A stretch of DNA of 25,115 bases, taken from assembly GCA_002391555.1 (NCBI GenBank), contig DGFG01000134.1:11276-36390 (forward strand). Reading direction: 5' to 3'. Of the stretch, positions 1 through 6,937 are shown in pieces. Both the position numbers and the translations under genes were made by a program. The notes beneath the pieces were generated by a model. The model made no database searches. It was not told where the DNA came from and was given only the letters and a program-made list of their open reading frames with translations. How positions within the stretch are numbered: position 1 is the first letter of the stretch; every line of letters begins with the position of its first letter. Source of the stretch: Firmicutes bacterium UBA3906 (lineage in GTDB: Bacteria; Bacillota; Clostridia; Caldicoprobacterales; DTU083).

Positions 1-440
1 CTCCTAGCCCCAAGCCAAGCCAGCTTCCTAGTCCTCAGCCTACTGGTAACCCCTCAACTGCCTATCAGTTAAGTAGCGATGAGCAAAGGATGGTAAACCT
101 AGTTAACAGTGAAAGGCAAAAGGCAGGTCTAGCCCCCCTTAAAGTTGACCTAGATCTATCAAGGGTTGCCAGGATAAAGTCACAGGATATGAGAGATAAT
201 AATTACTTCTCCCATACATCCCCAACCTATGGCTCACCCTTTGATATGATGAGAAGCTTTGGTATTTCATATAGGACAGCAGGTGAAAATATAGCCTTGC
301 ACAGTAGTGTGGAAAGCGCTCATAATGGATTGATGAACTCAGACGGGCACAGGGCCAATATCCTAAGTCCTAACTTCACCCATATAGGAATTGGTATAGT
401 TGATGGTAGATATTATACTCAAATGTTTATAGGTAAATAA
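1..440 (+). CDS. CAP-domain (YkwD/SCP-like) extracellular protein, 3' part
   Basis: The gene enters from outside the window; its frame is open from base 3 with no start codon before an internal ATG at 90. The first ~25 visible residues form a Pro/Ser/Gln-rich linker, followed by a complete CAP domain. Visible CAP features are the helix around VNLVNSERQ, the YFSH histidine, the AGENIA segment and the DGHRANIL motif, ending in a strand close to the TAA stop. Bacterial YkwD-type CAP proteins are normally secreted, with a low-complexity linker joining an N-terminal signal or cell-wall-binding region to the CAP domain; that N-terminal part is not visible here. Molecular function of bacterial CAP domains is poorly known, and several are spore- or wall-associated. 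The ATG at 90 lies inside the domain and is not the real start. Family assignment is firm; role is inferred. Confidence 0.88.
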   Translation, partial: PSPKPSQLPSPQPTGNPSTAYQLSSDEQRMVNLVNSERQKAGLAPLKVDLDLSRVARIKSQDMRDNNYFSHTSPTYGSPFDMMRSFGISYRTAGENIALHSSVESAHNGLMNSDGHRANILSPNFTHIGIGIVDGRYYTQMFIGK

Positions 441-454
441 AGCAAACCATATGT

Positions 455-486
455 AAAAAGCCAGCGTAAAAGCTGGCTTTTTTTAT
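455..486 (+). terminator. Rho-independent terminator of the CAP gene
   Basis: Stem AAAAAGCCAGC / GCTGGCTTTTT (455-465 with 472-482) around a 6-nt loop, running into a T tract. It starts 15 bases after the CAP stop codon. The opposing DUF3343 gene ends inside its right arm (stop at 483-485), and the A-rich left arm would let it act in both directions. Confidence 0.85.
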
Positions 487-755
487 ACAGGGATTCTTGT
501 TATACGCATGGTAGAGCCTGATTTTTCAATATGAAAAAAACCTATAATATCAACCATAGATTTTTTATAAAGACTTATCACCCTCTGAGTGACAAAGGGG
601 GAAAACCTAATAGATATACCACAGCCTAAGCTTAGTTCTCTTGGGGTCGAAATAAGTTGGGTACTTATGCCTTCATTCCTAATTAACTGATTTAAGTGAA
701 AGGCATGCTGCCTTGATCTGAGTGCAACTATATCAAAAATCTCTGAATAGGGCAT
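483..755 (-). CDS. DUF3343 protein, putative Se/S carrier
   Basis: A 90-residue soluble protein. It matches DUF3343 in length and pattern: an N-terminal strand, a helix with Arg/His, then TPRELSLGCGISIRF, where Cys45 follows the conserved Pro-Arg-Glu. DUF3343 proteins are often annotated as putative Se/S carrier-like proteins because they occur beside cysteine desulfurases and selenium genes; no activity is proven. The ATG at 755 has GGAG 8 bases upstream. An overlapping ATG at 760 is in another frame. The gene diverges from a cysteine desulfurase starting at 844, so the two share an 88-bp control region, supporting a joint role in sulfur or selenium transfer. Only one Cys is present in the conserved loop, consistent with a persulfide or selenide carrier rather than a disulfide enzyme. 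The carrier role is inferred. Confidence 0.75.
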   Translation of the reverse strand: MPYSEIFDIVALRSRQHAFHLNQLIRNEGISTQLISTPRELSLGCGISIRFSPFVTQRVISLYKKSMVDIIGFFHIEKSGSTMRITRIPV

Positions 756-843
756 TTCATTCTCTCCTTTTGTTCTATCACTTCTATTAATTTAATATAT
801 ATATTTATCAGCCAACTTGCTACACAAAGGAGAGTATATATAC

Positions 844-1983
844 ATGATTTACCTTGATAATGCAGCAACCACATGGCCCAAGCCATGGCAGATTAGCCAG
901 GCTATGGTCGAATGTATCGAAAAGTATGGAGCAAACCCAGGAAGGTCTGGTCATAAATTATCCCTGCAGGCAGGCTCAATCCTCCTATATACCCGGGAGC
1001 TACTCTGCTCTCTCTTTAATGTTCAGGATCCCTTTGAGTTTATTCACACCCAAAACTGTACAGACTCCCTCAATATTGCTATAAAGGGCCTTTTAAGAGC
1101 CAATGACCATGTAATCACTAGCTCCATGGAGCATAATTCCGTTGTTCGCCCCCTAATGGAGCTAAAAAAGCAGGGGCTAGAAATAAGCTTTGTTAAATGT
1201 AGCAATGAGGGCATCCTAGACCCTGACGATATAAGAAAAGAAATCAAAAGTAATACCAGACTTATTGTTACTAGCCATGCTTCAAATGTAACAGGGACCC
1301 TCCTACCCATATCCGATATTGCAAGCATTGCCAAAGACCATGGGATAAGCTATCTAGTTGATGCTGCCCAAACTGCTGGTTCTATACCGATTGACCTATC
1401 AAGTCTATCAGTTGATCTTATGGCTATGCCTGGTCACAAGGGGCTACTAGGTCCCCAGGGTACCGGTATCCTATTTATTAGGAAGGGTACCAGCCTAAAG
1501 CAACTTAGAGAAGGTGGGACAGGCAGCGAATCTGAAAGCCTAGACCATCCTCAGACAAGACCGGATAAATACGAGGCCGGGACCCTAAATACGCCAGGAA
1601 TTGCAGGCTTAGGTGCAGGTATAAAGTATATATTAGATAATGGGCAAGATTGTCTACACTCCAAGGTTAAAGGCCTTGAAAAACTCCTTATCTGTGCCTT
1701 GTCACAACTAAGGAATGTAAAAATATATGGACCTAGAGATATGGCTTGTAGGTCTGGCATTGTCTCTATAAACATAGGCCAAATGCCATCTACAGAGCTA
1801 GCAGATATCCTAGACCAAAAGTATGATATAGCAGTCAGAGGAGGCCTTCATTGTGCTCCTATGGCCCACAGGACAATCGGCTCCCTACAACAGGGTACAG
1901 TTAGGTTAAGCCTAGGTCCTTTTAACACCATAGACCAGATCAAATACACTGTTAGGGCTATAGAGGAAATCAGTAGAATGTAA
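844..1983 (+). CDS. Cysteine desulfurase family protein (class V aminotransferase, EF2568-like)
   Basis: PLP enzyme expected to remove sulfur (or selenium) from cysteine and carry it as an enzyme persulfide. Of 379 residues, the start is YLDNAATTWPKP, typical of this branch. The PLP-binding Asp173 and Gln176 lie in VDAAQTAG, the Schiff-base Lys199 in AMPGHKG, and the catalytic Cys337 in RGGLHCAPMAH. It resembles the family described from Enterococcus EF2568, which co-occurs with selenium-dependent molybdenum hydroxylase genes, rather than IscS or SufS. The frame opens earlier at a TTG (817), but AAAGGAGAG at 826-834 points to the ATG at 844. No scaffold gene (iscU, sufU) is adjacent; the partner is the divergent DUF3343 gene. 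The stop lies 4 bp from the stop of the opposing kinase-like gene. Confidence 0.9.
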   Translation: MIYLDNAATTWPKPWQISQAMVECIEKYGANPGRSGHKLSLQAGSILLYTRELLCSLFNVQDPFEFIHTQNCTDSLNIAIKGLLRANDHVITSSMEHNSVVRPLMELKKQGLEISFVKCSNEGILDPDDIRKEIKSNTRLIVTSHASNVTGTLLPISDIASIAKDHGISYLVDAAQTAGSIPIDLSSLSVDLMAMPGHKGLLGPQGTGILFIRKGTSLKQLREGGTGSESESLDHPQTRPDKYEAGTLNTPGIAGLGAGIKYILDNGQDCLHSKVKGLEKLLICALSQLRNVKIYGPRDMACRSGIVSINIGQMPSTELADILDQKYDIAVRGGLHCAPMAHRTIGSLQQGTVRLSLGPFNTIDQIKYTVRAIEEISRM

Positions 1984-1987
1984 ATCC

Positions 1988-2917
1988 TTAGCTTATATGA
2001 TAGTGTCTAGCCACTTTGTAGGCTTTATCTAGGCTAGTATCAATAGTCAAATTTTGAGTGTATGCTAAAGTCAGGGCTGTGACTAAAAGTTCATCTGCAC
2101 CGATAAAAGCATGGTCAGTAACTGACAAGCCTATCTCTACAAGGCTTTTGTCCCTCTTGCAAAGATATGCCTTTTTTGTGTCCCAAACCAGCAGGCACTC
2201 ATTTGATCCTGTTTTTTTTAATATGTCTAGGCTTGTAGCCTCTATGTCCTCTGTTTTTGCAAAAGTATTACTATCTAGTAGCTTTAGCAAAGCCTTATCA
2301 ATTACTATTGTCTTTAGGCCTTTATACTTTTCTATACTATTATCAGTTTCCATGTTTTTAACTAGACCAATTGTATTTATATCCTTGTGCCTACAGCATT
2401 CATTTATAGTGACAATTAGCTCATCACTGATAAGCCCCCTCCCATAATCGCATATGATTATGGTGGATAATTCCTCTGACAAGAGGGTTATTAACTGAAT
2501 TATAGACTGGAAAACACCAGCTTTTATATGTGGCCCCCTGGATCCCTCTAGTCCCAAAATGGGTTTATCGCATATGCTTATAGTTTTTCTCACACTAGTT
2601 GGCCTACTATACAAACCTAAAACTAGCGGTATGCCCTCCGCTCTTAGCATCCTCTTTATTGTTGCACCCTCTTCATCCTTGCCAACCATTCCAGCTAGCA
2701 GGATACTGACTCCTAACTTCTTTATCATAAGAGCTATCCTGGCGCTAGCTGCTAATTTGTTTATGTTATCATAGCTAGCTATTACAGGATATGGGCTATC
2801 AGTTTGCTCAAGCTTCTCCTTGGCAATTATATGTTGGTTAAGCATTATATCACCAATCACAAGTACCGTTTTCCTTGGTATTTCTCCCAAACATATAGTG
2901 TCCTTGTCTTGCTTCAT
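1988..2917 (-). CDS. RfaE/PfkB-like carbohydrate kinase homologue, probably degenerate
   Basis: A 309-residue ribokinase-fold protein, closest in pattern to the kinase domain of HldE/RfaE (heptose-7-phosphate kinase): VLVIGDIML near residue 20, ALMIKKLG near 62-69, AGMVGKDEEG around 75-85, TSVRKT near 107, and a DYGRG segment in mid-protein. Key substrate motifs are altered. The sugar-binding Asp of MLDRY is Asn27, the GGAAN motif reads AASAR with Arg60 at the Asn place, and GAGD reads IGAD (272-275), which keeps only the catalytic-base Asp275. Loss of sugar ligands and of the glycine anion hole suggests a changed substrate or a pseudokinase. The ATG at 2917 has AGGGGG upstream. It is monocistronic and converges on the cysteine desulfurase. 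Family level is fairly sure; function unknown. Confidence 0.7.
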   Translation of the reverse strand: MKQDKDTICLGEIPRKTVLVIGDIMLNQHIIAKEKLEQTDSPYPVIASYDNINKLAASARIALMIKKLGVSILLAGMVGKDEEGATIKRMLRAEGIPLVLGLYSRPTSVRKTISICDKPILGLEGSRGPHIKAGVFQSIIQLITLLSEELSTIIICDYGRGLISDELIVTINECCRHKDINTIGLVKNMETDNSIEKYKGLKTIVIDKALLKLLDSNTFAKTEDIEATSLDILKKTGSNECLLVWDTKKAYLCKRDKSLVEIGLSVTDHAFIGADELLVTALTLAYTQNLTIDTSLDKAYKVARHYHIS

Positions 2918-3013
2918 AGATTAAGGCCCCCTATTTCAAAGGTATCTAGGCAAAAAAAGATCTACGCCTTTATATAGGCTGTAGCTTTTGTATAAGGCAT
3001 AGTAAGCTTTGGG

Positions 3014-3040
3014 AAAAGGCTGGACAAGAGCCCAGCCTTA
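3014..3040 (-). terminator. Possible terminator of the subtilase gene
   Basis: Minus-strand stem AAGGCTGG / CCAGCCTT (3039-3032 with 3023-3016) followed by four T residues. It overlaps the TAA stop of the protease gene. The short T tract makes it moderate. Confidence 0.5.
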
Positions 3041-4297
3041 TTTAACTAAATTGCTAATATCTAATATACCGCTTCCTTGTGCATATTCACTGACCTTCAT
3101 TTTATAAGTGTTTTTCATAAATTTTTTCTTTATCTCGTCTGGTGTAAGCTTATCATTCATAGACAGCATTAGAGCTGCTGCACCAGATACAATAGGTGTT
3201 GATACAGAGGTCCCTGACATGTTCCTATAAGGCTCACTCATTTCCTCTAGCCTAGTCCCCCTGTATTCCTTGTTAGTAGCAAGTGACCTAATATTAACCC
3301 CAGGCGCTACAAGATCTGGTTTTATTAGTCGCCTGTTAACAGGTCCTCTACTTGAGAAATCCGCCATCTTGTCATCCTCATATTCTATAGTTCTTTTATC
3401 ATCTACTGCACCTACTGTAATTACTTTCGAGCTTATACCAGGTGTTGTAATTGTATTTTGCCTAGGCCCTGAATTACCAGCGGCTACTACAACAACAATG
3501 CCCTTATCCCAAACCGCATCTACCGCCACCGCAAGAGGATCAAATTTTGTAACACTTCCTGGTTTTGCACCTAAAGATACAGACAAAACCCTTATATTAT
3601 ACTTATCCTTATTATTGACGACCCACTGCATTCCAGCAATAATGTCAGATGAGTCTCCCGACCCATTCTCATCCATAACCTTTACGCCTATCAAGCTAGC
3701 ATCAGGGGCTATTCCCCTATACTTTCCACCTGATAAGTAGCCATTGCCAGCAGCTACACCAGCTACAAAGGTTCCATGGCCGTTGTCGTCATAGGGTGTT
3801 TGTCTATTATTAATAAAATCCTTAAATGCTACTATCCTATTTTTTGGTCTCACTAGGTCCTGGTGTGGGTATATTCCTGTGTCTAGTATTGCTATACCTA
3901 CACCTTTACCGGTATACCCCGTATCATTTGCTATTCTGGCACCTACCTCCTGGGCGGCTATGTTTAAAAGCGAGGTCATCCTAGCGTCGTCTGATATATA
4001 CTCGACTAGGTCAGATCTGGCCATTTCCTCAAGTTCGCCACTTTCGACCTCTACTGCGTAGGCATTTATCAGGGGTAGCTCGTGTTTTATCTCAATGCCC
4101 TTCTTTTCTAAATAGAGCTTGCATACCTCTACATCATTTTTTTTAGAAAATACTATGGCTTTAATCTTGGAATCCTTAAGCGTTCTAGTCTTTTGCAGTA
4201 ATCTGCTGTCAATCTTTCCATCGCCCCTATTTCGACCAAACAAAAAGGGCAAAAACAGCATCCCAGCAGGAATTATCAAATATATCCCCCCTAACAC
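3038..4297 (-). CDS. Membrane-anchored S8 (subtilisin-like) serine protease with I9-type propeptide
   Basis: Endopeptidase of the subtilase family, 419 residues from the GTG at 4297. Order: short hydrophobic N-terminal segment (about 4-20) serving as signal or anchor, an inhibitor-I9-like propeptide (about 45-108, with KAIVFSKK and AYAVEVESGELEEM), then the catalytic domain. The triad is Asp139 (AILDTGIY), His174 (DNGHGTFVAG) and Ser364 (MSGTSVSTP), with the oxyanion Asn in AAGNSGP; it looks active. No C-terminal repeats or sorting signal follow. Start: the GTG at 4297 has its best SD overlapping it, whereas a TTG at 4279 follows AGGGGGGA by 6 bases and gives a protein six residues shorter; the TTG may be the true start. 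It is transcribed alone. It may be retained at the membrane or released after autoprocessing; substrate unknown. Confidence 0.93.
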   Translation of the reverse strand: MLGGIYLIIPAGMLFLPFLFGRNRGDGKIDSRLLQKTRTLKDSKIKAIVFSKKNDVEVCKLYLEKKGIEIKHELPLINAYAVEVESGELEEMARSDLVEYISDDARMTSLLNIAAQEVGARIANDTGYTGKGVGIAILDTGIYPHQDLVRPKNRIVAFKDFINNRQTPYDDNGHGTFVAGVAAGNGYLSGGKYRGIAPDASLIGVKVMDENGSGDSSDIIAGMQWVVNNKDKYNIRVLSVSLGAKPGSVTKFDPLAVAVDAVWDKGIVVVVAAGNSGPRQNTITTPGISSKVITVGAVDDKRTIEYEDDKMADFSSRGPVNRRLIKPDLVAPGVNIRSLATNKEYRGTRLEEMSEPYRNMSGTSVSTPIVSGAAALMLSMNDKLTPDEIKKKFMKNTYKMKVSEYAQGSGILDISNLVK

Positions 4298-4393
4298 CTT
4301 ACTTGCTATATACTATGTATATAGTGGTATACTTGTTAAAGGATATATCTGAATGCTTTTTCCTTTACTGCTATTAATTGATATATTTTTTTA

Positions 4394-4612
4394 TTATAAT
4401 TCTTGAATTATCTTATCTAGCTTGCTTTTTTGTGACTTTGTCAGCATAGGTTCTATCGTTTTTGCTAATTGCTTAAACCTTTCAGGTGTCATTCCGCCTT
4501 GACCAGACCTTATCATCTCTACTATATCCTCAATAGCCTCATCCTCAGTCTTGCCTCTCATGCTGTCTGCTAGCTCTGACATCTTCTTTAAATCCTGCCT
4601 GTCAATATCCAA
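4394..4612 (-). CDS. Small uncharacterised helical protein with one P-x-L repeat unit
   Basis: Not recognised as a named family. A 72-residue charged, all-helical protein; the second half, AKTIEPMLTKSQKSKLDKII, matches the unit repeated four times in the divergent gene at 4788 (hydrophobic helix, Pro, turn, Gln/Lys-rich second helix). The N-terminal half is a Lys/Glu-rich helix followed by GQGGMTPERF. No signal peptide, membrane segment or Cys. The frame opens at a GTG (4621) that abuts the SD; the TTG at 4612 lies 8 bases after GGAG and is preferred. It shares a ~175-bp divergent control region with the 356-residue gene, suggesting coordinated expression or duplication of one repeat. Function unknown. 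Confidence 0.7.
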   Translation of the reverse strand: MDIDRQDLKKMSELADSMRGKTEDEAIEDIVEMIRSGQGGMTPERFKQLAKTIEPMLTKSQKSKLDKIIQEL

Positions 4613-4787
4613 TAGCCTCACTCCTTCAATCTTTAGATCTTATTTTATATACTATTCACCCTAGCTTGCTATTGACACACTAGCTAAGCTCATAAGTTAG
4701 CACATAGTAAAGCATTTTGCGTATTATAAATACTGACCACCATATCTATAGGGCTTAGATATTAATATTTAAAGGAGGTCTAAGTTA

Positions 4788-5858
4788 GTGAAAAGAAAGA
4801 TATATATGCCTAATAATAGGCCCCATACCTTTATTCCTAGAAGAGACTTGTTCCCAGAAGATAATCTAGATCTTGAAAGAAAAGGCCCCAGCTACCCCAA
4901 TAGGATATATGACAAGGATTTGCAGGACATAGAGATAGTGAATAAAAAACCTTCAGCCAAGACAAATGCTGATCTTGGCCTTGCTAAAAAAGCTAGTAGT
5001 GACCATAAATCAGCTCCTGACTCTACAATACTTATTTTGTTTCTTTTCGGCGGCCTTTATTTATGGCCCCTAGTATACTCTGATAAAAAGGATAAACCCT
5101 CTGCTATACAGGCCTCTATATACGATATGGTTGACAATCCAAAGGCTATAAAGTTACTTGAATCCATTTGTCCCTATTTAGAGCCAGACCAGCAGGATAC
5201 TGTATATACAATTATCGGGATTCAAGATGTCCTAGCTCGCATTCGCGACCTAATGAACCGTAGCTATCAGAAAAAAGCCCATAGTAAAAGCATAGTCGTC
5301 CCAAGAAACCCTATAGAAAAAAGAATAGAAATGATGAAGGTACTTAGGCCCTATGTTCCAGATGTAAGCCGAGAAAGTATTTCAAATATAGTATATGTCT
5401 ATGATACCTATAACAAGCTCAATAAGAATGTGCAATCCTACGCAGCCAAGAGAAAAAAGAGTAAAAAATATAATATATATAGCATAGAAGCCCTTGTTGA
5501 TTTTGTAGACCTAATAAGCCCCGTACTACCTATGGACTTAAAAGATAAGGCAACAAAAATAATCACTATAGCTAAATTAGCTGAACAAATGGAGGGTGCA
5601 GACAGTTTAACTAAAAGGGGTCATCTAGAGCAAAAAAGATTAGCAAAGCCTCTTGACCAGGCAGCAAATGTAGATAAAGATGAAAAAACAAGGGCTGTAT
5701 CGGCAGAAGAAGACAAAGACCTAAATGATAGAATAGCCCAAGCAGATAGGGTCAAAGAGTCCCTTGCCCCTATGTTAGATGAGGGCCAAAAGGAATCACT
5801 AGACCTGATTATGAAAATGGCCCAGCTGTTAGCTAGGCCAGATGAAAAGGATAGGTAG
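4788..5858 (+). CDS. Uncharacterised 356-residue protein with four helical repeats
   Basis: Not recognised. The first ~75 residues are polar and Pro/Asp-rich, followed by a short hydrophobic stretch (79-97, ILILFLFGGLYLWPLVY) that could insert in a membrane. After it come four copies of one unit centred on Pro129, Pro188, Pro245 and Pro328: a hydrophobic helix ending h-x-P-h-h, a polar turn, then an amphipathic helix. Spacers are Lys-rich (about 162-172, 221-228) or Asp/Glu-rich (about 290-318). The same unit occurs once in the divergent small gene ending at 4394. Start is a GTG with AAAGGAGGT 8 bases upstream. Stop is TAG with a second in-frame TAG four codons on. It is monocistronic, with a strong terminator. 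A membrane-tethered scaffold is a guess; no enzymatic motif is visible. Confidence 0.75.
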   Translation: MKRKIYMPNNRPHTFIPRRDLFPEDNLDLERKGPSYPNRIYDKDLQDIEIVNKKPSAKTNADLGLAKKASSDHKSAPDSTILILFLFGGLYLWPLVYSDKKDKPSAIQASIYDMVDNPKAIKLLESICPYLEPDQQDTVYTIIGIQDVLARIRDLMNRSYQKKAHSKSIVVPRNPIEKRIEMMKVLRPYVPDVSRESISNIVYVYDTYNKLNKNVQSYAAKRKKSKKYNIYSIEALVDFVDLISPVLPMDLKDKATKIITIAKLAEQMEGADSLTKRGHLEQKRLAKPLDQAANVDKDEKTRAVSAEEDKDLNDRIAQADRVKESLAPMLDEGQKESLDLIMKMAQLLARPDEKDR

Positions 5859-5884
5859 CCCACATACTAGGCGAGTTATATGAT

Positions 5885-5912
5885 AAAAAAGCAGTTACCC
5901 TGCTTTTTTATA
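5885..5912. terminator. Bidirectional rho-independent terminator
   Basis: Perfect stem AAAAAAGCAG / CTGCTTTTTT (5885-5894 with 5900-5909), loop TTACC. It lies 26 bases after the 4788 gene and between convergent genes; the A and T arms let it work both ways. Confidence 0.88.
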
Positions 5913-5985
5913 TAATATGGAGGGGCCAAGTCCATGACCCCTTATCCTTTTAAATTTCTTATATGATAATTAGTGCTTTTCATTC

Positions 5986-6516
5986 TTAGTCTTTGATTGC
6001 CTTCTTTACTAGGGGTATAACTACAAGGGCTAGTAGGCCACCGATAGCAGCAGTGACAAGCTGGGGCCAGCTAAAGCTAAGTGATATGGCTGCCTTCATT
6101 TTATCAGGCTTGTCAGCTAGGAAAAGGGGTACAGTGATTTTTACAACTGCTAGATATAGGACTACAAACTTTAAGATTGCACCTGAGGCAAGGGCTAATA
6201 TCTTGTTTTTGTTATACAAGAGGGCAACCACAACAACAATTGCTATATTTCCTAGAGCAATCATTGGAACCATAACTAGGTTTTGTTGAAAACCCTGAAA
6301 AAAAGCTATAAAGGGGGCAGCTATTGAGATTATTAGGCCACCTTTTACTCCTACTATAACTGCAGCTACTATAAGAGAGAGGTTTACCAAGGAACCAACT
6401 ACATACTGACTGACATTAGCTGGCATGGGTATAATGCTACGCAGTGATTGAAATAGTACTGTTAGCGCTAGCAGGACAGCAGTTCTAGTTAGAAAGTTAT
6501 TTGTCTTGTTCATCAT
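5986..6516 (-). CDS. ECF transporter S component (substrate-binding membrane subunit)
   Basis: A 176-residue polytopic protein with about five to six hydrophobic helices: 11-25, 40-60, 62-78, 83-100, 107-128 and 148-170. The N-terminal polar tip followed by LTRTAVLLALTVLF is typical of S components of energy-coupling factor importers, which bind a vitamin or metal and dock to a shared EcfA-A'-T module. That module is not in the window, suggesting the group II arrangement. Ligand cannot be read from sequence. GGAGG stands 4 bases before the first ATG (6516) and 7 before a second (6513); either may start. It lies 15 bp downstream of the TM1266-like gene and is surely co-transcribed with it. Confidence 0.8.
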   Translation of the reverse strand: MMNKTNNFLTRTAVLLALTVLFQSLRSIIPMPANVSQYVVGSLVNLSLIVAAVIVGVKGGLIISIAAPFIAFFQGFQQNLVMVPMIALGNIAIVVVVALLYNKNKILALASGAILKFVVLYLAVVKITVPLFLADKPDKMKAAISLSFSWPQLVTAAIGGLLALVVIPLVKKAIKD

Positions 6517-6531
6517 ATTACCTCCATAATT

Positions 6532-6777
6532 TTATTTTGTAAGGGCACTTTTTACTGTAACTCCCTCTAAAAGACCCAACTGGCCAGTAAGGCCACCTAT
6601 CTGATCTGTTGTACCCTCCACTATTAAGGCTATTACTGATACATCCTCCTGACGGTGGGGTATGCCCATCCTACCTACAACAATATCTGAATGCTTGCTT
6701 ATGATATTGTGAAGCTTTTCTCCCACCCTGCTAGGTGAATCTACTACTATTCCTACTACTCCTATTCGTTTGTCCAT
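6532..6777 (-). CDS. TM1266-like putative iron-only hydrogenase system regulator
   Basis: An 81-residue ACT/NikR-C-like ferredoxin-fold protein. MDKRIGVVGIVV, the strand DIVVGRMGIPHR and VSVIALIVEGTTDQIGGL are diagnostic of the family around Thermotoga TM1266, found in organisms with [FeFe]-hydrogenase and often near hydEFG. The exact role (small-molecule sensing or regulation) is unproven. The frame extends to a TTG at 6795, but that codon lies within the ribosome binding site; the ATG at 6777 has AAAGGAG 8 bases upstream and is the start. First gene of a two-gene operon with the ECF S component. No hydrogenase or maturase gene is in the window, so the link here is to transport. Confidence 0.82.
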   Translation of the reverse strand: MDKRIGVVGIVVDSPSRVGEKLHNIISKHSDIVVGRMGIPHRQEDVSVIALIVEGTTDQIGGLTGQLGLLEGVTVKSALTK

Positions 6778-6801
6778 AATATAAACTCCTTTCAATATAA
6801 T

Positions 6802-6839
6802 AAAGACCTAGAGCGGGTTTATCTAGCTCTAGGTCCTTT
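6802..6839 (-). terminator. Rho-independent terminator after the MASE3-PP2C gene
   Basis: Stem ACCTAGAGC / GCTCTAGGT (6806-6814 with 6826-6834), 11-nt loop; on the minus strand it is followed by CTTTATTATATT. It lies ~100 bases after the phosphatase stop and just upstream of the TM1266-like gene. The T tract is interrupted. Confidence 0.6.
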
Positions 6840-6937
6840 ATACTAACCAGACTTAAAGTAGTAATTACCCCTCTCACTCAGACATATCCTTGTAATCAGG
6901 TACATTTATATTTATCTTTTAACTTATTATATAATGC

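Noticed and set aside
3270..3740. Open frame of 156 codons on the plus strand.
   Set aside because: Antisense to the catalytic core of the subtilase, with no ribosome binding site or recognisable protein pattern.
4672..4700. Consensus TTGACA on the plus strand upstream of the 356-residue gene.
   Set aside because: No acceptable -10 box at 16-18 bp spacing, so I do not call a promoter.
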